A stretch of 64,000 bases of DNA from Nonomuraea gerenzanensis (GCF_020215645.1 NZ_CP084058.1:10842501-10906500), one strand, 5' to 3'; positions 38,415 to 47,916 are shown, counted from the first letter of the stretch. Notes: generated from the letters alone by a model not told the origin. Numbers and translations are program-made.

Positions 38415-38513
38415 GTGTCTACCCTTCAGTTAAGGCTCTTCCAGTGAACCATCATGCCCTGAACGCGCCGATGCTCGGGCACGGACGCGAAAACGACTGG
38501 CATTCTTTACAGC

Positions 38514-40061
38514 ATGGTGAGCGTCGCGGAGATTACCCCTGTGGACCCCTCCGCCCCTGGCAGGACGGCCCGTTTGCTGGCCATGGTGCGCAGGCATCGG
38601 GTGTTCGCCGCGGCTTTCGGCGTGGGCGCCGTGCTGCGGCTCATCACCATGCTCGGCTACGGCCCGGCCATGTGGTTCAACGACTCCTACGAGTACGTCT
38701 CGGTGGCGCTGCACCCGCGGCCGCACCCGATCAGGCCCGACGGCTACAGCTTCTGGCTGATGCTGCTCCAGCCGTTCCACAGCTTCACCCTGGTGACGTT
38801 CACGCAGCACCTGATGGGCCTGGCCACGGCCTGCCTGATCTACGCGTTGCTACGGATCAAGTTCAGGCTGCCGAAGTGGGGGGCCACGCTGGCCGCGGCG
38901 CCCGTGCTGTTCGACGCCTACCAGATCCAGCTCGAGCAGATGGTGATGTCCGACACGCTGTTCCTGCTGCTCGTGGTGGGCGTGATCACGATGGTGCTGT
39001 GGAAGCGGCGGCTGACCTGGAAGGCGGGCGCGGTCGTCGGGCTGCTGCTGGCGCTGACCTGGCTGACCCGCTCCATCGGGCTGCCGATCCTGGCGCTGGT
39101 CGTGCTCTACCTGCTCGTCAAGCGCACCGGGTGGCGGCCGATCGTGGCCGTGGTCACGGCCTGCGCGATCCCGGTGATGGCGTACATGGGGTGGTTCGCC
39201 TCGGCGTACGGCAAGTTCGCGATGACCAACAGCGACGGCCTCATCCTCTACATGCGCACGGCCATCTTCGCCGACTGCAACAAGATGGACATCGACAAGT
39301 ACAAAGAGGTCCAGCTTCTGCTGCTGTGCATCAACGACCCGGTCAGCCAGCGCAAGGACTACGCGCAGTGGTACCTGTGGGGCCAGGGCAACGGCGACGG
39401 CACCGGCACCGGCGAGGTGCTGCACCGGTGGGGCATCAACAAGAAGTGGAGCGAGATCACCAACGACGCGGCCAGCAAGTTCGCCACCCGGGCGATCCTG
39501 TCGCAGCCGGGTGACTACCTGAAGGTCGTGGCGCGCGATTTCTTCCGCTCCTTCCACTGGGCACGTCCACGCTTCCCCGACGAGTCGACCTACAACATGT
39601 ACCAGTTCAAGCCGTACGTGGAGCTGGACGACACCGGCCAGCCCAAGCGGCTGCCCAAGTGGTCGTCGTACGCGGGGGGCCGCACCGACACCGACGCCTT
39701 CAGCTACGAGCAGGGCCCGCCGGAGACCCGCGTCGTGCAGCCGTGGGCGACCATCATGAGCAACTACCAGAAGGTCTTCTACCTGCGCGGCATCATGCTC
39801 GGCGGCATCCTGCTGATCGGCGCATACGGCGTCGTGGTGCGCTGGCGGAAGTTCGGCGGCCCCGTGGTGCTGCCCTGGCTGGGCGCGGTCGGGCTGCTGC
39901 TGGCCCCGGCGGCCACCGCCGAGTTCGACTACCGGTACGTGCTGCCGGCCGTCCCCCTGGCCTGCGTCGCGGCGGCGATCACGCTGCGCCGCGGCGTCAC
40001 TTGGGCGCGGCGGTCACCCAGGAGCTCATCAGCATCCGAGCCCACCACTGCGCGTACGTGA
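38514..40061 (+). CDS. Multi-pass membrane glycosyltransferase, GT-C (PMT-like)
   Basis: A 515-residue membrane protein with around eleven hydrophobic helices and a large loop between residues 250 and 400. The acidic pair in the first outside loop (FNDSYEY) matches the DD/DE position of GT-C enzymes that use a lipid-phosphate sugar. Substrate is unknown; polyprenyl-phosphate mannose is the likely donor given its neighbours. It is divergent from the GT2 gene and its 3' end overlaps the convergent pmt gene by 65 bp. Confidence 0.75.
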   Translation: MVSVAEITPVDPSAPGRTARLLAMVRRHRVFAAAFGVGAVLRLITMLGYGPAMWFNDSYEYVSVALHPRPHPIRPDGYSFWLMLLQPFHSFTLVTFTQHLMGLATACLIYALLRIKFRLPKWGATLAAAPVLFDAYQIQLEQMVMSDTLFLLLVVGVITMVLWKRRLTWKAGAVVGLLLALTWLTRSIGLPILALVVLYLLVKRTGWRPIVAVVTACAIPVMAYMGWFASAYGKFAMTNSDGLILYMRTAIFADCNKMDIDKYKEVQLLLLCINDPVSQRKDYAQWYLWGQGNGDGTGTGEVLHRWGINKKWSEITNDAASKFATRAILSQPGDYLKVVARDFFRSFHWARPRFPDESTYNMYQFKPYVELDDTGQPKRLPKWSSYAGGRTDTDAFSYEQGPPETRVVQPWATIMSNYQKVFYLRGIMLGGILLIGAYGVVVRWRKFGGPVVLPWLGAVGLLLAPAATAEFDYRYVLPAVPLACVAAAITLRRGVTWARRSPRSSSASEPTTART

Positions 40062-41595
40062 TCGTCTCGGCGGTCAGCACCGGGTAGAGCCACCAGAAGT
40101 TGATCAGTACGACGAGCGCGAACGCGCCCACGACCGCGGCCCCCGTCGCCCTCCGGGAGGCGGGGGCGTCCTGTCTGCCGAGGGCGAGCCCGGCCATGAG
40201 CACCAGCGCCAGCACCATGAACGGCACCACGGGGATCATGTAGAACAGGTACATCGTGCGGTTGTCGGCGACGGCGTAGTAGAACCACGGCAGCCAGCCC
40301 ACCGCGACGCCCAGCAGCGTCGCCCCGGCCCGCCAGTCGCGCGCGGAGACGTACCAGGCGACGAGCCCGAGCAGCGCGAGCACGGCGGCGTACCACAGGG
40401 CGGGGGTGCCGACCCCGAGCACGGCCTGGGAGCACTCGTCGGCGCCGCAGGCCGACGGCGGCAGGCCGGTGGGATAGTGGAAGGAGACCGGCCGTAAGAG
40501 CAGCGGCCACTCCCAGGGCTCCGACATGTACGAGTGGTAGTCCTCCAGCCCGCTGTGGAAGCCCAGCACCTGCAACTGGTACTGCACCCAGGACCGCACC
40601 GAGTCGAGCACGAAGAAGATCGGGTTGCCGGCGGAGGCGGCCCGGTCCCAGTTGCGCCCCCAGCCGTCGGCGGAGACGAACCAGCCGGTCCACGACGCCG
40701 TGAAGACCAGCGCGGGCACGAACGCCATGGCTCCGAACCCGCCGGGCAGGTCGTACGACAGCGCCCCCCGGTACGGCTGCCGCAGCCCCAGCGCCCGCCG
40801 CGCCCCCAGGTCCCACATGAGCGACAGCGCGGCGAACCCGATGAGGAAGAAGACGCCCGACCACTTGACCGCGCACGCCGCCCCCAGGCAGGCCCCGGCC
40901 GCCAGCCGCCACGGCCGCAGCCCCAGCCGCGGGCCCAGCTCGGTGACGGGCGCGCTCTCGTACCAGGCGACCAGTCGGTGCCGCGCCGCGTCGCGGTCGG
41001 CCACCAGGCACGCGAACCCGCACAGCACCCAGAACATGAGAAAGATGTCGAGCAGCGCCGTCCGCGACAGCACCAGGTGCAGCCCGTCGAGCGCCAGCAG
41101 CAGCCCCGCCAGGCAGCCGAGCAGCGTCGAGCGGGTCATCCTGCGCGCCACCCTGACCATGACCAGGATGGACAGCGTGCCGGCCAGCGCGGCGGCGAAG
41201 CGCCAGCCGAACGGGTCCATCCCGAACAGCCACTCGCCGAGGCCGATCATCCACTTGCCCAGCGGCGGGTGGGCCACGAAGGAGGCGCACTCGGACGGCT
41301 GCCCGCACTGTTTGAAGATGTCCAGGTTGCCGGCGATGAGGCGGCGGTCGGCGATGGGGTCCTCGGCGTTGCCGAGCGTGGCCATCTCGACGCCGTGGAC
41401 GATCAGCGAGTACGCGTCCTTGACGTAGAACGTCTCGTCGAAGACGACGGCCTTGGGCTCGCCCAGCCGCACGAAGCGCAGGACGCCGCCGAAGAGCGTC
41501 ACCGCCAGGGCCGCCAGCCAGCTCAGGAGGGCGCCCTCCTGCATCGGCGGGACCAGCCGCCGTGCCGACACCCCCCAGTTCCTCACGATGCGCAC
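39997..41595 (-). CDS. pmt: Protein O-mannosyltransferase (PMT family, GT39), copy 1
   Basis: PMTs move mannose from polyprenyl-phosphate mannose to Ser/Thr of exported proteins. The catalytic acidic pair is in FDETFYVKDAYS (about residues 53-64), followed by HPPLGKWMIGLGEWLFG, then a run of helices and the C-terminal LINFWWLYPVL. Length is 532. GTG 41595 lies 1 base after the rsmI stop, so rsmI and pmt are one unit. Secreted proteins with Pro/Ser/Thr-rich stretches, such as that at 57828, are possible targets. Confidence 0.92.
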   Translation of the reverse strand: MRIVRNWGVSARRLVPPMQEGALLSWLAALAVTLFGGVLRFVRLGEPKAVVFDETFYVKDAYSLIVHGVEMATLGNAEDPIADRRLIAGNLDIFKQCGQPSECASFVAHPPLGKWMIGLGEWLFGMDPFGWRFAAALAGTLSILVMVRVARRMTRSTLLGCLAGLLLALDGLHLVLSRTALLDIFLMFWVLCGFACLVADRDAARHRLVAWYESAPVTELGPRLGLRPWRLAAGACLGAACAVKWSGVFFLIGFAALSLMWDLGARRALGLRQPYRGALSYDLPGGFGAMAFVPALVFTASWTGWFVSADGWGRNWDRAASAGNPIFFVLDSVRSWVQYQLQVLGFHSGLEDYHSYMSEPWEWPLLLRPVSFHYPTGLPPSACGADECSQAVLGVGTPALWYAAVLALLGLVAWYVSARDWRAGATLLGVAVGWLPWFYYAVADNRTMYLFYMIPVVPFMVLALVLMAGLALGRQDAPASRRATGAAVVGAFALVVLINFWWLYPVLTAETITYAQWWARMLMSSWVTAAPK

Positions 41596-41596
41596 C

Positions 41597-42445
41597 CTAT
41601 GGCGTGGCGGTCCGCCTGTGAACCAGGTCGTACAGCTCCCGTCGCGGCACCCCCGCGCCCTTGGCCACCTCGGCCACGGCCAGGCTGCGCCGCTCCCCCG
41701 CGGCCACCCTGCGGTCCACCTCGGCGGCCAGGGCGTCGAGGTCGAGGTCGGCCTCGCCCGGCGCGTGGCCCGCGACGACGATCGTGATCTCGCCCTTGAC
41801 GCCCGCCGCCGCCCACTCGGCCAGCTCGCCGAGCCCGCCCCTGCGCACCTCCTCGTAGGTCTTGGTCAGCTCCCTGCACACCGCCGCCCGCCGGTCGGCG
41901 CCGAACGCCTCGGCCATCGCCCGCAGGGACTCCGCCAGCCGGTGCGGCGACTCGAAGAAGACCATCGTGCGCTCCTCGGCGGCCAGCGCGCCGAAGCGGC
42001 GGGCCCGGTCGCCGGTCTTGCGCGGCGGGAAGCCCTCGAAGCAGAACCGGTCGCTGGCCAGCCCCGACACGGCCAGCGCGGTGGTGACGGCGCTCGGCCC
42101 CGGCAGGGCGGTGACGGTGATGCCCGCCTCGACCGCGAGCTGCGTCAGGCGGTAGCCGGGGTCGGACACGCCCGGCATGCCCGCGTCCGTGATCACCACG
42201 ACCGTGCGGCCCTGCTTCAGCGTCTCGACGAGCTCCTGGGCCCGGCCCGCCTCGTTCTGGTCGTAGTAGGACACCACCCGGCCGGTGAGCTCGACGCCGA
42301 GGTCGGCGGCGAGCCTGCGCAGCCGTCTGGTGTCCTCGGCGGCCACCACGTCCGCGTCCGCGAGCAGCTCGCGCAGTCGCGGCGAGACGTCTCCGACCTG
42401 GCCAATAGGGGCTCCTGCCAGCACCAACCTGCCGTTCCCTGTCAC
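41597..42445 (-). CDS. rsmI: 16S rRNA (cytidine1402-2'-O)-methyltransferase
   Basis: RsmI methylates the ribose of C1402 in the ribosomal P site. The tetrapyrrole-methylase fold is shown by LAGAPIGQVGDVSPRLRELL at the start, AAEDTRR, VITDAGMPGVSDPGYRL and LPGPSAVTTALAVSGL. GTG 42445 places the start where the family begins and gives 282 residues; ATG 42466 is possible. It is coupled to pmt copy 1 and divergent from pmt copy 2. Confidence 0.94.
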   Translation of the reverse strand: MTGNGRLVLAGAPIGQVGDVSPRLRELLADADVVAAEDTRRLRRLAADLGVELTGRVVSYYDQNEAGRAQELVETLKQGRTVVVITDAGMPGVSDPGYRLTQLAVEAGITVTALPGPSAVTTALAVSGLASDRFCFEGFPPRKTGDRARRFGALAAEERTMVFFESPHRLAESLRAMAEAFGADRRAAVCRELTKTYEEVRRGGLGELAEWAAAGVKGEITIVVAGHAPGEADLDLDALAAEVDRRVAAGERRSLAVAEVAKGAGVPRRELYDLVHRRTATP

Positions 42446-42523
42446 CCGACCATTGTGGCAGGGCATCCCGATTAGACCGTGTTTCCTTGGTAACCACCGC
42501 TCTGGGGCCCGTACGATGTCCGA

Positions 42524-44158
42524 ATGGCGGTGACCGATTCCCCGTACCAGGCCTACGAGAGCTCGGAGGTCGGCGAGAGCCATCCCAGGACGCGGTCCGT
42601 ACGCGACCGGGTCGTGCCCCCCATGCGCGGCAGCGTGTTGTGGGGATGGGTGGGGCCGCTGCTCGTCACCCTGTTCGGCGGCATCATCCGCTTCATCCAG
42701 CTCGGCCATCCCAAGGCCGTGGTGTTCGACGAGACGTACTACATGAAGGACGCCTTCTCGCTGATCACCCACTGGGTCGAGAAGGTCACGGTCAAGGACG
42801 CCGACAAGGCGATCATCGCCGGCAACACCGACATCTGGCAGTCGTGCACGGCCGCCGACCTCGACAAGTGCGCCTCCTACGTGGTGCACCCGCCGATGGG
42901 CAAGTGGATGATCGGCGCCGGCGAGTGGCTGTTCGGGCTCAACCCGTTCGGCTGGCGCTTCGCCGCCGCGGTCGTCGGCACGCTGTCCATCCTCATCCTG
43001 GCCAGGGTGGCCCGCCGGATGACCCGCTCGACGCTGCTCGGCTGCTTCGCGGGCCTGCTGCTGGCGCTCGACGGCCTGCACTACGTGCTCTCCCGCACGG
43101 CGCTGCTCGACATCTTCCTCATGTTCTGGGTGCTCGCGGCGTTCGCGTGCCTGGTGGTCGACCGTGACCAGGCCAGGGAGAAGCTGGTCACCTGGTACGA
43201 GAGCTCGCCGCTGTCGCCGCAGGGCCCGTCGCTGGGCATCAGGTGGTGGCGGATCGCGGCCGGGGTGTGCCTGGCCTTCTCGATGTCGGTCAAGTGGTCG
43301 GGCCTGGCGTTCGCGGTCGGGTTCGCGATCATGTCGCTGCTGTGGGACTTCGGCGCCCGCCGCGCCGTGGGGCTGCGCCGGCCCTACCAGGGGGCGTTCA
43401 GCAAGGACGTGCCGCAGGGGGTCGTGGCGTTCGGCGTCGTGCCGTTCGTGGCGTACATGGCCACCTGGTCGGGCTGGTTCCTCACCGCGGGCGGCTACGG
43501 GCGCAACTGGGACCGGGCCACCACACCCGGCAACCCCATCTTCTTCGTCTTCGACTCGATGCGGTCGTGGGTGCAGTACCAGTGGCAGGTCTTCACCTTC
43601 CACAGCGACCTGGAGACCTCGCACCCGTACATGTCGGAGCCGTGGTCCTGGCCGCTGCTGCTGCGCCCCGTGGCCTTCTTCTACGAGGGCAAGCAGAACA
43701 CCTGCGGCGTCAAGGACTGCTCGCAGGCCGTGCTGGGCGTGGGCACGCCGGTGATCTGGTTCGGCGCGGTGGCCGCGCTGGTGGCGCTGATCGCGTGGTA
43801 CTTCTCCGCGCGCGACTGGCGGGCCGGGGCGGTGCTGCTGGCCTACGCCATGGGCTGGCTGCCGTGGTTCTACTTCGCCATCGCCGACAACCGCACGATG
43901 TTCCTGTTCTACGCCATTCCGATGGTGCCGTTCATGGTGCTGGCCATCACGTTGTGCGCCGGGCTGCTGATCGGGCCGGCCGCGCCGACGGTCAAGGGGG
44001 CCATGCCGATGCGGCGTACCCTCGGCGCCGCCGTCGTCGGCGCGTTCGCGCTGCTCGCGCTCATCAACTTCTGGTGGCTGCACCCCATTCTCTCCGCCGA
44101 GCTGATTCCGTACGTGGACTGGAAGGCCCGCATGTTGTTCGAGAAACGGTGGATATGA
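42524..44158 (+). CDS. Protein O-mannosyltransferase (PMT family, GT39), copy 2
   Basis: The same enzyme family as the gene on the other side of rsmI: VVFDETYYMKDAFSLI holds the acidic pair, HPPMGKWMIGAGEWLFG follows, and the C-terminus ends with LINFWWLHPIL. The order and spacing of motifs match copy 1 over the whole length (544 residues), pointing to a paralogue pair. Its ATG is 78 bp from the rsmI start on the other strand; this divergent rsmI-pmt layout is the one known from mycobacteria. The two copies may differ in target proteins or form a pair. Confidence 0.93.
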   Translation: MAVTDSPYQAYESSEVGESHPRTRSVRDRVVPPMRGSVLWGWVGPLLVTLFGGIIRFIQLGHPKAVVFDETYYMKDAFSLITHWVEKVTVKDADKAIIAGNTDIWQSCTAADLDKCASYVVHPPMGKWMIGAGEWLFGLNPFGWRFAAAVVGTLSILILARVARRMTRSTLLGCFAGLLLALDGLHYVLSRTALLDIFLMFWVLAAFACLVVDRDQAREKLVTWYESSPLSPQGPSLGIRWWRIAAGVCLAFSMSVKWSGLAFAVGFAIMSLLWDFGARRAVGLRRPYQGAFSKDVPQGVVAFGVVPFVAYMATWSGWFLTAGGYGRNWDRATTPGNPIFFVFDSMRSWVQYQWQVFTFHSDLETSHPYMSEPWSWPLLLRPVAFFYEGKQNTCGVKDCSQAVLGVGTPVIWFGAVAALVALIAWYFSARDWRAGAVLLAYAMGWLPWFYFAIADNRTMFLFYAIPMVPFMVLAITLCAGLLIGPAAPTVKGAMPMRRTLGAAVVGAFALLALINFWWLHPILSAELIPYVDWKARMLFEKRWI

Positions 44159-44270
44159 TCACGTTACAGTCGGCTCAATAGGGGTTTTTTAGGTAGTCGC
44201 TGTGCAAGACCCAATACGCACCGGATTCGGTCATCGTCAGGCCCGGGGTCGATACGGCAAACTTCGAGGC

Positions 44271-45485
44271 ATGAGTGCACCGGATGTCACCGCCCTTCTC
44301 GCCGAGTTGGAGCGATCTCACCCGGATCTGGCCGAGGAGGCCAGGACCGCCGTCGAATGGTTGACGGGTGGGGAGCCGCTGGAGACGGTGACCCAGCTCG
44401 ACGTCTGCGAGTTCCTCTGGTACACGTTGCCGCTCAAGGTCGCGCCGCCCAACGCCGGGACGATGAAGGGCAGCGGCGACATGGAGCGCCTGGCGCGTTC
44501 ACTGGGGCGGTTGCTCCAGCTCGGCGGCATGGAGCGGTACGCCGCCATGTGTGTGTCCCCCACGACCGTACAGATTCTGCGTACCTACGCCCGCGAGGGC
44601 GAGGACGCCGGCACCGCCGCCTACCAGCAGGCGCTGGAGGCCACGGGCGTGCTGCCGCCCGACGTGCCCGAGCTGCAGTGGAGCATGATCATGGGGCCGG
44701 AGGAGCTGGGCGCGCACATCGCCTGCTCCGCCGCGCTGGAGCTGGCGATCCTGGCCGGCGAGAACGTCGACCGCACGGCCCTGACCCGGCGCTGGCTCAC
44801 CGAGCCGCGCGCCGACCTGGGCGGCGACAGCTGGCTCAACCGCGTGCACGGCGAGCGGCTCAACCGCTGGGTGCTGGGGCGCGGCCCGGCCAGGCGGGAG
44901 CTGGCCCAGCCGTTCGAGGTGCGCCTGCACGCCCCGGTGGCGCCGCAGCCGCTGCCGGCGCTGCACCGGCTGCTGTCCGTGGCCGCCTCGGGAGAGACGC
45001 TGCCGCTGCGGCTGGCGCCCTCTCCGGAGGCCGCGCGGCTGCGTGACCTGGCCGAGCGGGAGCTGGGCGCGATCCGCCGCGACGGCGCCAAGCTGGCCAT
45101 CACCGACTACGGCCTGCGGCTGCTGAAGTCGAAGTCGGCCATGTGGTCGGCGGTCACCCGGCTGCTGCTGGCCAGGGGCGAGCACGAGTTCGAGGTGTCG
45201 GCCAGGGAGGCGGCGCTGATGTTGCTCGCCGACGGCACGCTCATGTCGCCCGCCAAGCTGCGCGAGCGGGTGGCCGAGGTGGTGGGCGGCGAGGGCTGGC
45301 ATCCGACGACGAGCCTGGAGGACGTCACAGGGCCGGTGACCGATCTGGTGTCGCAGCTCACGGCGCTGGGGCTGGCGTTCAGCGACGACCTGGCCGTGCG
45401 CATGGACCGGCCGGGCCAGCTCGCGGCCCTGGCGGCGCTGCGGGCCCACGCTCTGCGGCCGAGGAAGTACGTCAGCTCGGCCTGA
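44271..45485 (+). CDS. Hypothetical protein, conserved-looking, no known domain
   Basis: I do not recognise a family. The product is 404 residues, soluble, mostly helical by composition, rich in Ala, Leu, Glu and Arg, and has no signal peptide, membrane helix or clear nucleotide motif. High third-position GC and length support real coding. ATG 44271 gives the best N-terminus; a GTG at 44202 would add 23 residues of less typical sequence. It follows pmt copy 2 by 112 bp and precedes a convergent MerR gene. Confidence 0.75.
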   Translation: MSAPDVTALLAELERSHPDLAEEARTAVEWLTGGEPLETVTQLDVCEFLWYTLPLKVAPPNAGTMKGSGDMERLARSLGRLLQLGGMERYAAMCVSPTTVQILRTYAREGEDAGTAAYQQALEATGVLPPDVPELQWSMIMGPEELGAHIACSAALELAILAGENVDRTALTRRWLTEPRADLGGDSWLNRVHGERLNRWVLGRGPARRELAQPFEVRLHAPVAPQPLPALHRLLSVAASGETLPLRLAPSPEAARLRDLAERELGAIRRDGAKLAITDYGLRLLKSKSAMWSAVTRLLLARGEHEFEVSAREAALMLLADGTLMSPAKLRERVAEVVGGEGWHPTTSLEDVTGPVTDLVSQLTALGLAFSDDLAVRMDRPGQLAALAALRAHALRPRKYVSSA

Positions 45486-45502
45486 TTCCCGGCACGGCGG
45501 GT

Positions 45503-45901
45503 TCAGCCCCTGGGGACCCGCCGTACGGCCTGCTTGAACTCGGGGCACTCCACCAGCGGGTCGTGCGTGCAGACCACCGCGTGGCGCAGGCTGTCGCGCA
45601 GCCGGGTGAGCTGGTCGACCCGCTCGGACACCTCGCGCTCCTTGGCGGCCATGCGCGCGCGCAGCCGCTCGTCGGACGGCCCGGCCCGCAGGAACTCGCC
45701 GATCTCGGAGAGCGAGAACCCGGCGTCGCGGGCGCAGGAGATCAGCGCCAGCCGCTCCAAGGTCTCCGGCCGGTACGCGCGGCGCAGCCCGTTGCGGCCC
45801 TCGGCCTGGATGAGCCCCTTGCGCTCGTAGAACCGCAGCGCTGAGGCGGCCAGCCCGCTCTGCCTGGCCACCTCGCCGATGTCGATCAACGTGTCGTCCA
45901 C
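45503..45901 (-). CDS. MerR-family regulator with a CX7C motif
   Basis: A 132-residue MerR protein. The helix-turn-helix and wing are DIGEVARQSGLAASALRFYE and RRAYRPETLERL; a dimer helix follows. Near the C-terminus are two Cys separated by seven residues (CTHDPLVEC), as in CueR-type metal sensors. Start GTG 45901 has AAGGAG 7 bases upstream. It is divergent from an MBL-fold hydrolase; a 22-bp palindrome between them is the likely operator. Ligand not known. Confidence 0.88.
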   Translation of the reverse strand: MDDTLIDIGEVARQSGLAASALRFYERKGLIQAEGRNGLRRAYRPETLERLALISCARDAGFSLSEIGEFLRAGPSDERLRARMAAKEREVSERVDQLTRLRDSLRHAVVCTHDPLVECPEFKQAVRRVPRG

Positions 45902-45912
45902 GCCCTGGCTCC

Positions 45913-45943
45913 TTGACTTGAACCGCGCTTCAAGTCGCAGTCT
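45913..45943. promoter_or_regulatory. MerR-type promoter/operator with 19-bp spacer
   Basis: On the plus strand -35 TTGACT (45913-45918) and -10 CAGTCT (45938-45943) are 19 bp apart, the long spacing typical of MerR-activated promoters. The perfect palindrome GACTTGAA-N6-TTCAAGTC (45915-45936) sits in that spacer and overlaps the -35. The MBL-fold gene starts 7 bases after the -10, so its mRNA is probably nearly leaderless. Confidence 0.7.
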
Positions 45944-45949
45944 AACCCC

Positions 45950-46744
45950 ATGCGAATCCACCATCTGAACCTCGCCTCCATGCGCGAGATCGACTCCCCC
46001 GACGGCCTGCCCGCCGCCCGCGCCGTCTGCCACGCGCTGCTCGTCGAGACCCCGGCCTCCGGGCTGGTCCTGGTCGAGGCGGGCCTCGGCCTGGCCGACG
46101 TGGCCGACCCCGCCGTACACCTCGAACGCGAGTGGACGGAGCTGGTCGAGCCGGCGCTGTCCCCCGCCGAGACGGCCGTGCGGCAGGTGGCGGCACTCGG
46201 GCACGACCCCTCGGACGTGCGTCACATCGTGCTGACGCACCTCGACGTGGACCACAGCGGCGGCCTGCCGGACTTCCCGCACGCCCAGGTGCACGTCATG
46301 GAGGCCGAGCTGAAGGCCGCGCTGGCGCAGGGCCTGAGCCGCCGCTACCGGCCCACCCACTGGGCGCACACGCCGCACTGGGTGACCTATCCCGGCACGG
46401 GCACCCGCTGGCTGGGCGTGGACGGCGTGCGCCCGCTGACGGGCCTGCCGGAGGAGGACTTCCTGTACGTGCCGCTCGACGGGCACACGGACGGGCACGC
46501 CGGGGTGGCGGTCAGGGACGGCGACCGGTGGCTGCTGCACGCCGGGGACGCCTACTTCTACCACGGCGAGCTGGCCAGGCAGCCGCGCCCGCACCCGCTG
46601 ATGGACATCCTCCAGCTCCAGGCCCAGGTGGACGAGGAGCGACGGCTCTCCAGCCAGGAGCGGCTGCGCTCGCTCGCGCACGACCACGGCGTACGGGTCT
46701 TCTCCGCACACGACCCCTGGGAGTTGGCCGAATACTCCCAGTAG
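45950..46744 (+). CDS. Metallo-beta-lactamase-fold hydrolase
   Basis: A 264-residue MBL protein with the metal motif THLDVDHSGGLP and later ligands in LDGHTDGHAGV and LLHAGDAYFYHG. The family covers lactonases, thioesterases and glyoxalase II-like enzymes; the substrate is not evident. It is expressed from a MerR-type promoter in the intergenic region, so the inducer of the MerR protein is a hint to its role. Confidence 0.87.
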   Translation: MRIHHLNLASMREIDSPDGLPAARAVCHALLVETPASGLVLVEAGLGLADVADPAVHLEREWTELVEPALSPAETAVRQVAALGHDPSDVRHIVLTHLDVDHSGGLPDFPHAQVHVMEAELKAALAQGLSRRYRPTHWAHTPHWVTYPGTGTRWLGVDGVRPLTGLPEEDFLYVPLDGHTDGHAGVAVRDGDRWLLHAGDAYFYHGELARQPRPHPLMDILQLQAQVDEERRLSSQERLRSLAHDHGVRVFSAHDPWELAEYSQ

Positions 46745-46784
46745 TTACGATTGTCGGGAATGCTCTAGATCGGAGGGGGCCGTC

Positions 46785-47720
46785 ATGGAGCTGTTCCCGG
46801 CCATGCCACTCGCGGAGTGGACCGAGGCGAAGGAGACCTTTCACCGGTTCGCGCAGATCGTGGGGAAGATCCGGCTGTCGTCGAGCAACCGGCGCAACCA
46901 CTGGTGGCAGGTGCCCTTCCACCCCACCGGGCGCGGGCTCACCACGCGCCCGATGGGCGGGCTGGGCGAGCAACCGCTGTTCTGCGTCGACTTCGACCTC
47001 GTCCGCCACCGGCTGGTCGTGGACGTCTTCGACGGCCGCAGCGCCGAGTTCAGCCTGATCGGCAGGTCGGTGGCGTCCTTCCACGACCGGCTCTTCGAGA
47101 CGCTGGCCGGGCTGGGCATCCGGCCGGAGATCTGGGCCGTGCCGTTCGACCTGAGCGACGACACGCCGTTCGCCGAGGACACCCTGCACGCCCGCTACGA
47201 CCCGGTGCTCATCAACCGGTACTGGCGGATCCTGTCGCAGGTGGTGCAGCTCCTGGACCGCTTCGCCGCCGACTTCGCCGGGAAGACCAGCCCCGTGCAC
47301 CACTTCTGGCACACCTTCGACATCGCGGTCACCCGGTTCACCGGGCGGGTGGCGAAGGTCTCGCCGGACACCGACCCGGTGACGCGGGAGGCGTACAGCT
47401 GGGAGGTGATCAGCTCGGGGTTCTGGTTCGGCGACAAGGAACGGCCGTGGCCGGCGTTCTACTCCTACACCGCGCCGGAGCCCGAAGGGCTGGAACGCGA
47501 GCCGCTGCGGCCCGCCCAGGCCGAGTGGATCGCCGCCAGGGGCAGCCATCTGGCCGTGCTGCGCTACGACGACGTACGGGTCATGGAGGAGCCGGTGGCG
47601 GCCGTGCTGGAGTTCCTGGACAGCGCCTACCAGGCGGGGGCGCGGCTGACCGGGCTCGACGCGGAGACGCTGGCCTCCCCCGGCGGGGTCACCGACCCGT
47701 ACCTGCGGGTACACACGTGA
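46785..47720 (+). CDS. DUF5996 family protein
   Basis: A 311-residue protein of unknown function. The stretch FAQIVGKIRLSSSNRRNHWW near the N-terminus and FHPTGRGLTT following it are typical of DUF5996 as I know it. It is rich in Trp, Phe and His with no membrane helix or signal. GGAGGGGG precedes ATG 46785. It follows the MBL gene by 40 bp, and a strong hairpin starts at its stop. Confidence 0.75.
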   Translation: MELFPAMPLAEWTEAKETFHRFAQIVGKIRLSSSNRRNHWWQVPFHPTGRGLTTRPMGGLGEQPLFCVDFDLVRHRLVVDVFDGRSAEFSLIGRSVASFHDRLFETLAGLGIRPEIWAVPFDLSDDTPFAEDTLHARYDPVLINRYWRILSQVVQLLDRFAADFAGKTSPVHHFWHTFDIAVTRFTGRVAKVSPDTDPVTREAYSWEVISSGFWFGDKERPWPAFYSYTAPEPEGLEREPLRPAQAEWIAARGSHLAVLRYDDVRVMEEPVAAVLEFLDSAYQAGARLTGLDAETLASPGGVTDPYLRVHT

Positions 47721-47749
47721 GCGCCCGCCCTCCGGAGAGGGCGGGCGCT
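47720..47749 (+). terminator. Strong hairpin after the DUF5996 gene
   Basis: A perfect 13-bp stem AGCGCCCGCCCTC/GAGGGCGGGCGCT with loop CGGA begins at the last base of the stop codon. GT-rich flanks (acacacgt / acgtgtgc) could extend it. The following 47750-47916 holds no gene I can support. Confidence 0.8.
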
Positions 47750-47916
47750 CTACGTGTGCGTACCGGTGTGCGTGTCGCCTCTCGGCGAAAGGCACAACAC
47801 GGCTCCAGCCGAACGGTATTCCGTGAAGGCAATAGGTGAGGCCCGGGGACACTGGGCACACCGGCCACGAATTATGTAACCACACCCCGGCGGGATCCAT
47901 TCCCTCGCCACGACGA

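Noticed and set aside
47750..47916. Search for a gene between the hairpin and the MerR gene
   Set aside because: Only GT-rich, repeat-like flank and low coding quality; no start with a ribosome site.
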